Below are positions 54,051-62,875 of a stretch of DNA of 64,000 nt, in pieces. Within the stretch, counting starts at the first letter, position 1. Every line of letters begins with the position of its first letter. Source of the stretch: Alphaproteobacteria bacterium (lineage in GTDB: Bacteria; Pseudomonadota; Alphaproteobacteria; Rhodobacterales; Rhodobacteraceae). The position numbers and the translations under genes are program-made. The stretch spans positions 62,001 to 126,000 of the forward strand of contig JAUILL010000002.1 of assembly GCA_030433335.1 (NCBI GenBank), written 5' to 3'. Under the pieces are notes generated by a model. It searched no databases. It was not told the DNA's origin and worked only from the letters and a program-made list of their open reading frames with translations.

Positions 54051-56516
54051 TCAGAAGCGGTCGAGCAGTCGGTTCAGGTAATCGCGCTCTTCTTCCGGAC
54101 GCTCGGTTTCGGCCGAGCGGCGGCGAATCTCTTCGGTCAGTTCTTCGGCGCGGCGGTACACATCCTCGCCGTTCAGCATTTGGTCTTCGGTCCCCATCGG
54201 CGCACCGTTGCCCTCGCGGCGACCCAACGGATCCTGACGTCCCTCGCCCATCGGGCGGCCCTGACCTTGCTGGCCACCGGCCTGATCTTGCCCTTGCTCC
54301 TGCCCTTCCAGCGCCTGCTCTAGACTCCGCAGCCCTTCGCGCATGCTCTCGATGGCATCCGCCTGACGGTCAATCGCCTCGCCTAGATCATTCTCGCGCA
54401 AGGCGTCTTCGGCCTCGTCCATAGACCGTCCGGCATCGTCCAGACTGCGTCGTGCGGCATCGCCCTCTTCGGTCCCCGCACCGGGCATATTGCGTCGCTG
54501 ACGGTCCAACTCTTGGCGCAGCGCCCGCTGGCGTTCGGCAAGCTGTTCGGACAGGCTAGAGCCCTCGCCCTGCTGCCCTTCTTCACCGTTTTCACCCTGA
54601 TTTCCGCGGTTCAGCTCATCGAACGCCTCGTCCGACAACTCTTGCTGATCGCGCAAAGCATCCCCGAGATCGTCCATCGCCTGCTGCCCTTGGCCGCCCT
54701 CGCCGCGCTGAACGCTCATGTTCTCCATCATCTGCATCAACTGATCCAGCATCTGCTGCGCCTCGGCCATACGGCCTTCGTTCATCAGCTCTTGGATGCG
54801 GTCCATCATTTCCTGCAGATCGTTCTGGGATAGCTCCATCGTATTCTCAGAGTTGCTCTGCGCATCGTCGTCGGTGTCTTGCCCGTTGCGCTCGGCGAGT
54901 TCCTGCATGAAATCACGGGTCGCATCGCGCAATTCCTGCATCAACTGTTCAATCTCTTCAGGGCTGGCTCCGTTGCGCATAGCCTCGGTCAAGCGCTCCT
55001 GCGCCTGTCGCATCCGCTCTCGCGCATCCTCCAGATCACCGTCTTCCAACTCTAGCGCATAGGCCCATAGCTCTTCGGCCAGTGCATCGCGGGTCGCACC
55101 TTCCATGGAAGTCCCTGCATCATCCAAACGCGCCAGAATGGCTTTCAGACCTTCGTACCGCTCCATATTCCTTAAGACGTCTTCTGGCCGATAGGTCACC
55201 GCCCGCATCACCTGCCCGATCCGCCCGACATTCTCGCGGTTCCACAACAGATCACGGCGCGCTTCGATCACAGCGCGCGCCATCGGATCAAAGAACCTGC
55301 GGCCAGGCAGTTCAAAGGCCAGAACATCCGAGTGCCCCACTTGCCCGATCGCATCCTCGACCTGCAACACCACGTGGACAGGCAAATTCGCCCAAGGATG
55401 TTTCGAGAAATCCTCGCGCAAAATCTCGCCAAAGGCTTGCCGGTTCCCAGAATAGCTCAACGGCAGATCAGAGCGCAGAGCATCGCGCGGCTCGGGCTCG
55501 GGCGCGAGCCCATAGCGGCGATCCACAGAGGCCAGATCAAGCCGGATTTCCGCACTGCCCGCCACGATCCCGTAGTCATCCTCGGCCCAGAACGGCAGGC
55601 TCATCTCGCCCTCTGGCGTGACCTCCAACTCACCGTTCTGCGACACTGTCGGCACAGCATCGGGCCGCAAAGCAACGGTCCAAGTGCGCCCACCATCCCC
55701 GGTGATTTCCACAGTACCGTTCTGCGTGACAGAGAATTCCCGCGTGCGAACAGGCGCATCTACAGCGGTCATCAGCTGCTCTGGCGCCGCGCCGCTCACT
55801 GTCTCTGACAGAGTCAGCCCCTCGCCACCATAGAGCCGGACAATCACACGGCTCCCCTGCATCAAATCAAGCTGACCTGCAGGCAAATCATTCAAATACA
55901 GCGCCGGTTGCCGCGTGTGGGCGGGCGGTTCAACCCACCCTTCCCAAGACGGCCCCGCCGCCTGAGCAGCCCCGGTTCCAGCCCCATCGGACAAAGCGCC
56001 CATCTGCCCGAACGATCCGAACAAGAGGCCCATGGCCACAGCCACAATCGCCACATAGCGCAGCGCATAGGGGTCGCGCTTCGTCTGGCTCAGCGCAGGC
56101 CCGACAGCTTTCGCCGCCTGCACCCGCTCTGCCATGCGCGCCAAATGGGCCCGCCACATAGCCTCTGACGCCGGGTCCCCGTTGCCAACAGCGGGACGGT
56201 CCCGCAGCGCTGCGATTGGCCGGCCCGGCAAGGTCGCATCCAGCCGACGCAGCGCATCCTCGCGCGACGGCACATGAAACGCCCGCAGCCCCCGCACGAG
56301 ATAAACAGCCACCGCCAACCCAAACAGACCAACGGTCAGCGCCAGTCCCCAGAACGGCAGCGGCCCGAACAGGCCGAACATCATCAGTCCCGCAAACACG
56401 AAAAGCACCGACCAGACAGGCCAAAAGGCATGCGTCACACGCTCTGCCCACAGGCCCGCCCACGTCAGTGCCAGCGGTTTACGAATGGATTTCGGTAGCT
56501 GTTCTTGCGCTGCCAT
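54051..56516 (-). CDS. DUF4175/TIGR02302 family large membrane protein
   Basis: An 821-residue protein of the DUF4175 family (TIGR02302), confined mostly to alphaproteobacteria. The N-terminus has two adjacent transmembrane helices (about 28-72) and a third near residue 155. A large periplasmic middle follows, and the last 300 residues are Gln/Glu/Arg-rich predicted coiled coil (EEIEQLMQELRDATRDFMQELAERNGQD and QLMQMMENMSVQRGEGGQGQQAM). The family has no established function; its location between ftsEX and lysA hints at the cell envelope, which is inference. It converges on the zinc-ribbon gene with a 3-base gap. Confidence 0.9.
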   Translation of the reverse strand: MAAQEQLPKSIRKPLALTWAGLWAERVTHAFWPVWSVLFVFAGLMMFGLFGPLPFWGLALTVGLFGLAVAVYLVRGLRAFHVPSREDALRRLDATLPGRPIAALRDRPAVGNGDPASEAMWRAHLARMAERVQAAKAVGPALSQTKRDPYALRYVAIVAVAMGLLFGSFGQMGALSDGAGTGAAQAAGPSWEGWVEPPAHTRQPALYLNDLPAGQLDLMQGSRVIVRLYGGEGLTLSETVSGAAPEQLMTAVDAPVRTREFSVTQNGTVEITGDGGRTWTVALRPDAVPTVSQNGELEVTPEGEMSLPFWAEDDYGIVAGSAEIRLDLASVDRRYGLAPEPEPRDALRSDLPLSYSGNRQAFGEILREDFSKHPWANLPVHVVLQVEDAIGQVGHSDVLAFELPGRRFFDPMARAVIEARRDLLWNRENVGRIGQVMRAVTYRPEDVLRNMERYEGLKAILARLDDAGTSMEGATRDALAEELWAYALELEDGDLEDARERMRQAQERLTEAMRNGASPEEIEQLMQELRDATRDFMQELAERNGQDTDDDAQSNSENTMELSQNDLQEMMDRIQELMNEGRMAEAQQMLDQLMQMMENMSVQRGEGGQGQQAMDDLGDALRDQQELSDEAFDELNRGNQGENGEEGQQGEGSSLSEQLAERQRALRQELDRQRRNMPGAGTEEGDAARRSLDDAGRSMDEAEDALRENDLGEAIDRQADAIESMREGLRSLEQALEGQEQGQDQAGGQQGQGRPMGEGRQDPLGRREGNGAPMGTEDQMLNGEDVYRRAEELTEEIRRRSAETERPEEERDYLNRLLDRF

Positions 56517-56555
56517 GCACCTCGCCCGGAATAGCCTGCTCCGGGCGACATTGCC

Positions 56556-57821
56556 TCAGAGCCACTCGGGGATGGTATCGCGGTTTATGATTTCGTCAAA
56601 GCTTGGCCGCGGGCGAATGACAGCGAATTGATCATCCTTCACCAGAACCTCGGGGATCAGCGGCCGCGTGTTGTACTCACTCGACATCACCGCCCCATAA
56701 GCCCCCGCACTGCGGAAGGCGACCAGATCCCCCTCAGCCAGTTTCGGCATCATCCGCCCCTTGGCAAAGGTATCGCCCGATTCGCAGACCGGCCCCACGA
56801 TGTCATAGGGCTGCTGCTCTGCACCCGGCTCGGCTTCTTTCACCGGCACGATATCGTGGTGCGCGCTGTACATCGCTGGACGGATCAAGTCGTTCATCGC
56901 CGCATCAATGATCATGAATTCGCGGCCTTCGCCCTCTTTCAGATAGATGATCTGGCTGGCCAGAATGCCCGCATTGCCCGCGATCAGACGACCGGGCTCA
57001 ATCTCGATCTCACAGCCCAGATGCCCCAGTTCTTCCTTGATCATCGCGCCGTATTCCACCGGCAGCGGCGGCGCAGAGTTCCCACGCTCATAAGGAATAC
57101 CCAGACCGCCCCCCAGATCGAGGCGCGAAATCTCGTGCCCATCCGCGCGCAGGGTCTCGGTTAGTTCCGCCACCTTGCGATAGGCCAGACGGAAGGGTTC
57201 CAGATCGGTCAACTGGCTGCCGATATGCACGTCGATGCCGATGACCTTCAGGCCCTTCATCGACGCCGCTTCGGCATAAACCTCACGCGCCTTGGCGATC
57301 GGAATGCCAAACTTGTTTTCGGATTTGCCGGTGGCGATCTTTTCGTGGGTCTTGGCGTCCACATCAGGGTTCACCCGCACGGTGATCGGCGCCACGACGC
57401 CCAAGGACTGCGCCACACGGTCAATCGCCCGCATCTCGGGCTCTGATTCCACGTTGAACTGGCGGATGCCGCCGGTCAGCGCCGCGCGGATTTCCTCGTC
57501 AGTTTTGCCAACGCCGGAAAACACGATCCGGTCACCGGGCACGCCCGCCGCCTTGGCTCGCGCGTATTCACCGCCCGACACCACGTCCATGCCCGCGCCC
57601 AACGCCGCCAACGTCTTCAGGATCGCCTGATTGCTGGCCGCTTTCATCGCGTAGCACACCAGATGGTCCGTGCCCGCCAAGGCTTCGTCGAACAGCTTGA
57701 AATGCCGCTCCAGCGTCGCGGTCGAGTAGATGTAGACGGGCGAGCCAACCGCCGCGACGATTTCGGAAACCGGCACGTCCTCGGCAAAAAGTGCGCCATC
57801 GCGGTACAGGAAATGATCCAT
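56556..57821 (-). CDS. lysA: Diaminopimelate decarboxylase
   Basis: PLP enzyme that makes L-lysine from meso-diaminopimelate. 421 residues, typical. The PLP lysine is in CYAMKAASNQAIL, DLGGGLGIPYERG binds the phosphate, and CESGDTFA contains the catalytic cysteine. ATG 57821 follows a perfect AAAGGAGG; the track start at 57899 is rejected. Forty bases from the DUF4175 gene on the same strand, so probably one transcript. Confidence 0.97.
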   Translation of the reverse strand: MDHFLYRDGALFAEDVPVSEIVAAVGSPVYIYSTATLERHFKLFDEALAGTDHLVCYAMKAASNQAILKTLAALGAGMDVVSGGEYARAKAAGVPGDRIVFSGVGKTDEEIRAALTGGIRQFNVESEPEMRAIDRVAQSLGVVAPITVRVNPDVDAKTHEKIATGKSENKFGIPIAKAREVYAEAASMKGLKVIGIDVHIGSQLTDLEPFRLAYRKVAELTETLRADGHEISRLDLGGGLGIPYERGNSAPPLPVEYGAMIKEELGHLGCEIEIEPGRLIAGNAGILASQIIYLKEGEGREFMIIDAAMNDLIRPAMYSAHHDIVPVKEAEPGAEQQPYDIVGPVCESGDTFAKGRMMPKLAEGDLVAFRSAGAYGAVMSSEYNTRPLIPEVLVKDDQFAVIRPRPSFDEIINRDTIPEWL

Positions 57822-57905
57822 GGGCCAGCCTCCTTTGCGGCGTTTCATTGCGCCGCCTTTTAGGCACAGCCGCCGGACGAAGCAATCACAGCCGCGCAAA
57901 AGCGC

Positions 57906-58592
57906 CTAGATATTCGCCTTGTTGCCGGTCTTTTCCTGATAAGCGCGCCAATCGGCCATCAGCTTTTCCCGCCGAATGGGGTAGCGCGCATCCAGCACAT
58001 CAATCGCCTCGATCTGCGAGACCGAGAAATGCCGGAACCCATCGCGCAGCTCGCACCACGCCACCAGCACCCGCACTTCCTCGGCATGGGCCATAACCAA
58101 AGGCCAGATCAACCGCGTGGTCACTTTGCCTTTGTTGTCCCGATAGCGCATCCGAACGATGTTGCGCCCGCGTAAAGCCTGCCGCAGCATCCCACTGTCA
58201 AAAACCGGCAGCTTCGCAGGGGCTGCACCGCTATCCATAATCACCGGCCGCAATTCAGGGGGCATCTGCTTGCTCAACTTCACCAGCAAGGACCGCGCCG
58301 CAGCCGCAACCGACGGATCGCCATTATCTGCCGCCCAAACCGCGCCCATTAGCGCCGCCTCAAGCTCGTCCTCTGTCAGATGCAACCCAAGTGCAACGCG
58401 CTCTCGGACCACTTGGAAGCCCTTTTCCTGATCCCCCTCGACAGGGAATTTTCGGCGCATTAGCACGCGAAGATCATCGGAAAGCACATGCGCAGGCACG
58501 CCCACAGCCTCGGCCAGCGCCTCTAGGCCGACAGGATGGCTTTGCGCCTGAAGCACTTTCATGGTCCGGACCAGACGGTCTTTCTGCAACAT
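57906..58592 (-). CDS. YafY-type HTH-WYL transcriptional regulator
   Basis: A 228-residue regulator with an N-terminal HTH_11-like winged helix (LQKDRLVRTMKVLQAQSHPVGLEALAEAVGVPAHVLSDDLRVLMRR) and a C-terminal WYL domain (RGRNIVRMRYRDNKGKVTTRLIWPLVMAHAEEVRVLVAWCELRDGFRHFSVSQIEAIDVLDARY). WYL domains sense nucleic-acid-like or small ligands, and many regulate DNA damage or defence genes; no defence genes are adjacent here. Start ATG 58592. Upstream of lysA on the same strand. Confidence 0.9.
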   Translation of the reverse strand: MLQKDRLVRTMKVLQAQSHPVGLEALAEAVGVPAHVLSDDLRVLMRRKFPVEGDQEKGFQVVRERVALGLHLTEDELEAALMGAVWAADNGDPSVAAAARSLLVKLSKQMPPELRPVIMDSGAAPAKLPVFDSGMLRQALRGRNIVRMRYRDNKGKVTTRLIWPLVMAHAEEVRVLVAWCELRDGFRHFSVSQIEAIDVLDARYPIRREKLMADWRAYQEKTGNKANI

Positions 58593-58710
58593 GGTGAATT
58601 CCTCTGATCCCCAACAGTGCCACGACCAACTGCCCGAGAACATTCAGCCATTCGACGGCTTCCCCCTGCCCATCCGTCACCAAACCAGCCCCAGCAGATA
58701 CCCCCAAACG

Positions 58711-58743
58711 CGAAAAAGCGGGCCGCCATTCCGCGCGCCCGCT
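58711..58743 (-). terminator. Terminator of the argH-lipoprotein-DUF2834 operon
   Basis: On the minus strand AGCGGGC / GCCCGCT (7 bp, 13-base loop) followed by TTTTCG, 38 bases after the DUF2834 stop. Confidence 0.7.
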
Positions 58744-58746
58744 CTT

Positions 58747-58766
58747 TCATCTTGGCATAAATACCC
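58747..58766 (+). repeat. Dispersed CTTGGCA-AAATACC-type motif, copy 4
   Basis: TCATCTTGGCATAAATACCC between the DUF2834 stop and its terminator hairpin. Confidence 0.4.
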
Positions 58767-58780
58767 AAAAACCAGAGGGT

Positions 58781-59098
58781 TCAGTCGATGGGCCGGCTCC
58801 GGAAATAGAGATACAGCGGCAACCCGCAGCTGACCCCGATACAGAAGGTCGCCGGAATCGCGATCAGCGAAATCCAGTTCCGCCGCACCCAAACCTCGGC
58901 CAAAATCCACACGGTCAGCGCAATGGCCGAGATCGTCAAATCCCAAACCAGCCCGCTCGAGGCCGCATTCACATGCCACGCGTCGATCATCGGCCCCATC
59001 GCAAACCCGTTCTCCCAGAACCAGGTCAGGAAATAGGCCATGGGGTGCACCGCCCCCCACAGCGCCAAAGCCAGATAGATCACGCGCAGCGGTGTCAT
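58781..59098 (-). CDS. DUF2834 family small membrane protein
   Basis: A 105-residue protein with three predicted transmembrane helices. The tryptophan/tyrosine-rich N-terminal helix VIYLALALWGAVHPMAYFLTWFWENG and the following NAASSGLVWDLTISAIALTVWILAE match the DUF2834 family of unknown function. Its ATG overlaps the small lipoprotein stop (ATGA). Confidence 0.85.
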   Translation of the reverse strand: MTPLRVIYLALALWGAVHPMAYFLTWFWENGFAMGPMIDAWHVNAASSGLVWDLTISAIALTVWILAEVWVRRNWISLIAIPATFCIGVSCGLPLYLYFRSRPID

Positions 59099-59235
59099 CC
59101 CGAAATCCCCATTTCTGCGGTTCCCGACAGGGTCACGCCGAACATGGGATCACCCTTTTTCGGACGCTCTGGTTCGCCATCCGCGCCGCACGCGGCCAGC
59201 AAAGCCACCAGCCCAAGGGCAAAAATCCGTGTCAT
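59095..59235 (-). CDS. Tiny lipoprotein coupled to argH
   Basis: A 46-residue predicted lipoprotein, shown in the track only as the tail of a longer [23 protein letters not shown] has a lipobox LLAAC (Cys16) and a mature part of about 30 residues. Its ATG overlaps the argH TGA (ATGA) and its stop overlaps the DUF2834 start (ATGA), so all three genes are tightly coupled. Small lipoproteins behind argH are common in proteobacteria; function unknown. Confidence 0.8.
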   Translation of the reverse strand: MTRIFALGLVALLAACGADGEPERPKKGDPMFGVTLSGTAEMGISG

Positions 59236-60623
59236 CCCAGAACCTCTTTCCAACGCGCCACCTGCGCGCGGACCTGTTCCGGCGCGGTGCCCCCATAGGA
59301 CATGCGCGACGCGACCGAGTTGTCCACCCCGAGCACACCGAAAACTTCGTCGGTGATCGCGTCGTGAACGGATTTCATGTCCTCGAGCGTCAGGTCGGGC
59401 AGATCGCAATTCTTCGACTCGGCCAATGCGACCAGCGAACCGGTCACGTGGTGCGCATCGCGGAAGGGCATATCCAGCACCCGTACCAGCCAGTCCGCCA
59501 GATCGGTCGCGGTCGAGAACCCGCTGCCCGCCGCTGCCGCCAGTTGGGGACGGTTCGCGCTCATGTCCTTGACCATGCCTTCCATCGCGGCCAGCGCCAG
59601 CATCAGGTTGTCGGCCGCATCAAAGACCTGCTCTTTGTCCTCTTGCATGTCCTTGGAATAGGCCAGCGGCAGACCCTTCATCACCATCATCAGCGCGACG
59701 TTGGCACCGAAAATCCGGCCGATCTTGGCGCGGATCAATTCGGCCGCGTCAGGGTTCTTTTTCTGCGGCATGATCGACGAGCCGGTCGAGAAACGATCCG
59801 ACAGGGTCACAAACCGGAACTGGGCCGAGGACCAGATCACCAGCTCTTCGGCGAAACGGCTCAGATGCATCGCGCAGATGCTTGCTGCGCCCAGAAACTC
59901 CAGCGCAAAGTCACGCGCCGACACCGCATCGAGCGAGTTCCCCATCGGGCGGTCAAAGCCCAGCGCCTCTGCGGTCATATGACGGTTAATCGGGAAGGAT
60001 GTCCCCGCCAGCGCCGCGGCACCCAAAGGGCTTTCGTTCATACGAACCCGCGCGTCCTTAAAACGGCTCAGATCGCGGCTGAACATCTCGACATAAGCCA
60101 TCATGTGGTGGCCCCAAGTCACCGGCTGCGCGGTCTGCAAGTGCGTGAACCCGGGCATCACCCAGTCCGCGCCCGCCTCGGCCTGCACCAAAAGCGCACG
60201 GATCAGCGCCTCGACCCCGCCAATCGCGGCGTCGATCTGGTCACGCACCCACAGGCGGAAGTCGGTCGCCACCTGATCGTTGCGCGACCGCGCGGTGTGC
60301 AGGCGACCTGCAGGCTCACCTACGATTTCCTTCAGGCGGGACTCCACATTCATGTGAATATCCTCGAGCGCGGTCGAAAACTGGAAAGAACCGCTTTCGA
60401 TCTCTGACAACACCGTGAGCAGGCCTTCACGAATGGCCTCGGCATCGCTATCCCTCAGGATGCCCTGAGCAGCCAGCATGGCCGCATGGGCCCGAGAGCC
60501 TGCGATGTCTTGTGCGGCCAACCGCTTGTCGAACCCGATCGAGGCATTAATTGCCTCCATGATCGCGTCCGGTCCAGCGGCAAAGCGGCCGCCCCACATT
60601 GCGTTCGAGGAAGAGTCTGACAT
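59232..60623 (-). CDS. argH: Argininosuccinate lyase
   Basis: Last step of arginine biosynthesis, splitting argininosuccinate to arginine and fumarate. 463 residues. The family signature [15 protein letters not shown], the N-terminal [32 protein letters not shown] and the [15 protein letters not shown] and [16 protein letters not shown] segments are diagnostic. ATG 60623 lies only 21 bases from the start of the divergent TlpA gene, so its promoter probably lies inside that gene. Confidence 0.97.
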   Translation of the reverse strand: MSDSSSNAMWGGRFAAGPDAIMEAINASIGFDKRLAAQDIAGSRAHAAMLAAQGILRDSDAEAIREGLLTVLSEIESGSFQFSTALEDIHMNVESRLKEIVGEPAGRLHTARSRNDQVATDFRLWVRDQIDAAIGGVEALIRALLVQAEAGADWVMPGFTHLQTAQPVTWGHHMMAYVEMFSRDLSRFKDARVRMNESPLGAAALAGTSFPINRHMTAEALGFDRPMGNSLDAVSARDFALEFLGAASICAMHLSRFAEELVIWSSAQFRFVTLSDRFSTGSSIMPQKKNPDAAELIRAKIGRIFGANVALMMVMKGLPLAYSKDMQEDKEQVFDAADNLMLALAAMEGMVKDMSANRPQLAAAAGSGFSTATDLADWLVRVLDMPFRDAHHVTGSLVALAESKNCDLPDLTLEDMKSVHDAITDEVFGVLGVDNSVASRMSYGGTAPEQVRAQVARWKEVLG

Positions 60624-60644
60624 GTCGTGCCCCCGGAGGTCTTG

Positions 60645-61211
60645 ATGCGCCTTGTAAAGTCCCTGTTGCTCTATACTGCCATGTGTCTGGTTGCAAATGG
60701 CCCTGCGTTTGCCGCCGATACCGCTGCGCTAGAGGCATTGCGGGACGGCGACATGAAAAAGCTGTCGTTCCACAGCGAACCCAAGCGCGTGTCCGATCTG
60801 GAATTCAGCGGCCCTGACGGCGCAATGCGCCTGACCAACTTTGACGACCAGATCGTTCTGGTGAACTTCTGGGCCACATGGTGCGCACCCTGCCGCAAGG
60901 AAATGCCCATGCTGTCGGACCTGCAAACCGAACTTGGCGGCGATGATTTCCAGGTCGTGACTCTGGCCACGGGCCGCAATTCACCCGAGGGCATCGCCAA
61001 ATTCTTTGGCGAAATCGGGGTCGAGAACCTGCCCCACTACATGGACCACCGCCAAGCCATTGCCCGCGACATGGGTGTTCTTGGCCTGCCGGTCACACTA
61101 ATCCTGAACCGCGAGGGCCAAGAGATCGCGCGTCTCATGGGCGATGCGGATTGGTCCAGCGACAGCGCCAAAGCAATCCTGCAAACCCTGATTGACGAAC
61201 CTGCCAGTTAA
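60645..61211 (+). CDS. TlpA-like thioredoxin family protein, periplasmic
   Basis: A 188-residue membrane- or periplasm-directed thioredoxin. The signal region is [24 protein letters not shown]; the active site is [15 protein letters not shown] (Cys80, Cys83) and the cis-proline loop is [10 protein letters not shown]. The family reduces disulfides for cytochrome maturation or other periplasmic proteins. ATG 60645 has CCGGAGG upstream; the track start at 60627 (GTG) is less likely. Its last 4 bases overlap the convergent tag gene. Confidence 0.92.
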   Translation: MRLVKSLLLYTAMCLVANGPAFAADTAALEALRDGDMKKLSFHSEPKRVSDLEFSGPDGAMRLTNFDDQIVLVNFWATWCAPCRKEMPMLSDLQTELGGDDFQVVTLATGRNSPEGIAKFFGEIGVENLPHYMDHRQAIARDMGVLGLPVTLILNREGQEIARLMGDADWSSDSAKAILQTLIDEPAS

Positions 61212-61762
61212 CCCTTGGCCCAGTCGCAGGCGGCTTCGTGGTCATCGACCATCCCAACGGCCTGCATGAACGCATAAACCGTCGTCGGCCCGACAAAGCG
61301 AAAGCCCTTTTTCTTCAGGGCTTTTGACAGCTTGACCGAGACCTCGGTCTGCGCCGGAACCTCGGCCAAAGTCGCGGGCTGCGGCGTCATCGGAACGCCC
61401 CCGACGAACGACCAGACAAAGTCCGAAAACCCTTCCTCCTGTTCCAGCGCGATCCACGCGTGGGCATTGCCAATCGTCGCTTCGATCTTGCCCCTGTGCC
61501 GGACAATCCCCGCATCCCCTAGCAGGCGCAGCACATCCTCTTCGCCCCACTCCGCGATCACATGGGGATCAAAGCCCGCAAAGGCCGCGCGAAACCCCTC
61601 TCGCTTTTTCAGAATCGTCAGCCAGTTCAGACCGGCCTGAAACCCCTCGAGGCACAGGCATTCGAACAGCGCCCGCCCGTCCCGTTCTGGCACGCCCCAT
61701 TCGGCGTCGTGATACTCTTGGTACAGCGCATCCTCCGTTACCCATCCACATCTTGTGACCAT
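61208..61762 (-). CDS. tag: 3-Methyladenine DNA glycosylase I
   Basis: Base-excision enzyme that removes 3-methyladenine. 184 residues. RCGWVTEDALYQEYHDAEWGVPERDGRALFECLCLEGFQAGLNWLTILKKREGFRAAFAGFD is the Tag family N-terminus, including the Cys and His that bind zinc; the FVGPTTVYAFMQAVGMVDDH C-terminus completes it. Convergent with the TlpA gene (4-base overlap). Confidence 0.96.
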   Translation of the reverse strand: MVTRCGWVTEDALYQEYHDAEWGVPERDGRALFECLCLEGFQAGLNWLTILKKREGFRAAFAGFDPHVIAEWGEEDVLRLLGDAGIVRHRGKIEATIGNAHAWIALEQEEGFSDFVWSFVGGVPMTPQPATLAEVPAQTEVSVKLSKALKKKGFRFVGPTTVYAFMQAVGMVDDHEAACDWAKG

Positions 61763-61905
61763 GATCGCGACTCCTGCTTAGCGGCACGAATGCAAACAAA
61801 CCATGAACACGCGCCGAAACCAATCTCCAATTTTCAGCGCATTCGCACGTTTACACGTCGTTAAAACAGAATCGCCCAGCCTGCCTGTGTGGTGGGAGTA
61901 TTGGA

Positions 61906-62739
61906 ATGTTTGAACGACATAGTGGCCGGAAACGGTCAAAGGGGATGAACCCCCTAGAAACAGCCGTGCGCTCGCGCGATTCGGATATATTGGCGATGGT
62001 CGAGCGGGCGCTGCAGCACAAAGAAGTGATGCTGGCCTTTCAGCCCGTGGTTGTCACCAACGACCCGAGCCGTGTCGCATTTTACGAGGGTCTGATCCGT
62101 GTGATGGATGAGACTGGACGGGTTATTCCGGCCCGAGAGTTCATGCCCGTGGCCGAAGCAACGGATATGGGCCGGATCATCGACAGGGTGGCCCTAGAAT
62201 TTGGTCTACTCGAACTGTGCAGACACCCCAATCTGCGCCTGTCGATCAACCTTTCTGCAAAGTCCTTGCACGACAAACGGTGGATGAAAACGCTCCAGCA
62301 CGGGCTGGCCCGCGATGAGACCGTGGGCGAGAGGTTGATCCTTGAAATCACCGAAGAGTCGGTGATGACCCAGCCCGATCAGGTGCTTGATATTATGGAT
62401 GAAATACAGCTAAAGGGCGTCGCCTTTGCGCTGGATGATTTCGGCGCGGGCCGCACCGCGATCCGGTACTTCAAGGACTTCGCCTTTGACATCCTCAAGA
62501 TCGACGGCAGCCTGATCCGCGGCATCGACACATCGCCCGATAATCAGGCAATCGTTCGTGCATTAATGTCGATCGGCCAACACTTCGAGATGTTCACCGT
62601 CGCCGAACACGTTGAAACAAAGGGACAAGCGGACTGTTTGCGCAGCCTAGGGGTCGATTGTCTGCAAGGTTATTTATTCGGCGCTCCCAGTTTGAGACCC
62701 GCATGGCACCAAAGTCGGACTAGGAAACGACTTGCCTAG
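61906..62739 (+). CDS. EAL domain protein (cyclic-di-GMP phosphodiesterase-like)
   Basis: A 277-residue stand-alone EAL domain. The signature motif is EGL (FYEGLIR, Glu61) instead of EAL. The other catalytic residues look intact: Asn115 (SINLSA), Glu147 (LEITE), Asp177-Asp178 (LDDFGAG), Lys198 (ILKIDG), Glu234 (AEHVE) and Gln254 (CLQGYLFGAP). Activity on cyclic di-GMP is therefore plausible. No sensory domain. ATG 61906 has GGGAG upstream. No GGDEF protein is in the window. Confidence 0.92.
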   Translation: MFERHSGRKRSKGMNPLETAVRSRDSDILAMVERALQHKEVMLAFQPVVVTNDPSRVAFYEGLIRVMDETGRVIPAREFMPVAEATDMGRIIDRVALEFGLLELCRHPNLRLSINLSAKSLHDKRWMKTLQHGLARDETVGERLILEITEESVMTQPDQVLDIMDEIQLKGVAFALDDFGAGRTAIRYFKDFAFDILKIDGSLIRGIDTSPDNQAIVRALMSIGQHFEMFTVAEHVETKGQADCLRSLGVDCLQGYLFGAPSLRPAWHQSRTRKRLA

Positions 62740-62813
62740 CGCTAACAGCGACGAACGAACTGTTGTGGCACCGCAGAATCCTGCTACCAATACACCGTCG
62801 GTGGAGGGAGGAC

Positions 62814-62842
62814 GAGGCCGACATTAGCGGCCTCAGTCGGCC
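62814..62842 (+). promoter_or_regulatory. Mutually exclusive hairpins in the phaA leader
   Basis: Within 29 bases, GAGGCCG (62814-62820) can pair with CGGCCTC (62828-62834), or GGCCGAC (62816-62822) with GTCGGCC (62836-62842). The two pairings share bases and cannot coexist, as in attenuators. Thirty-four bases before the ATG; no T-run follows. Confidence 0.35.
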
Positions 62843-62875
62843 CTCTGCCCCGAATTTTGGTAGAGGACACCGCAT

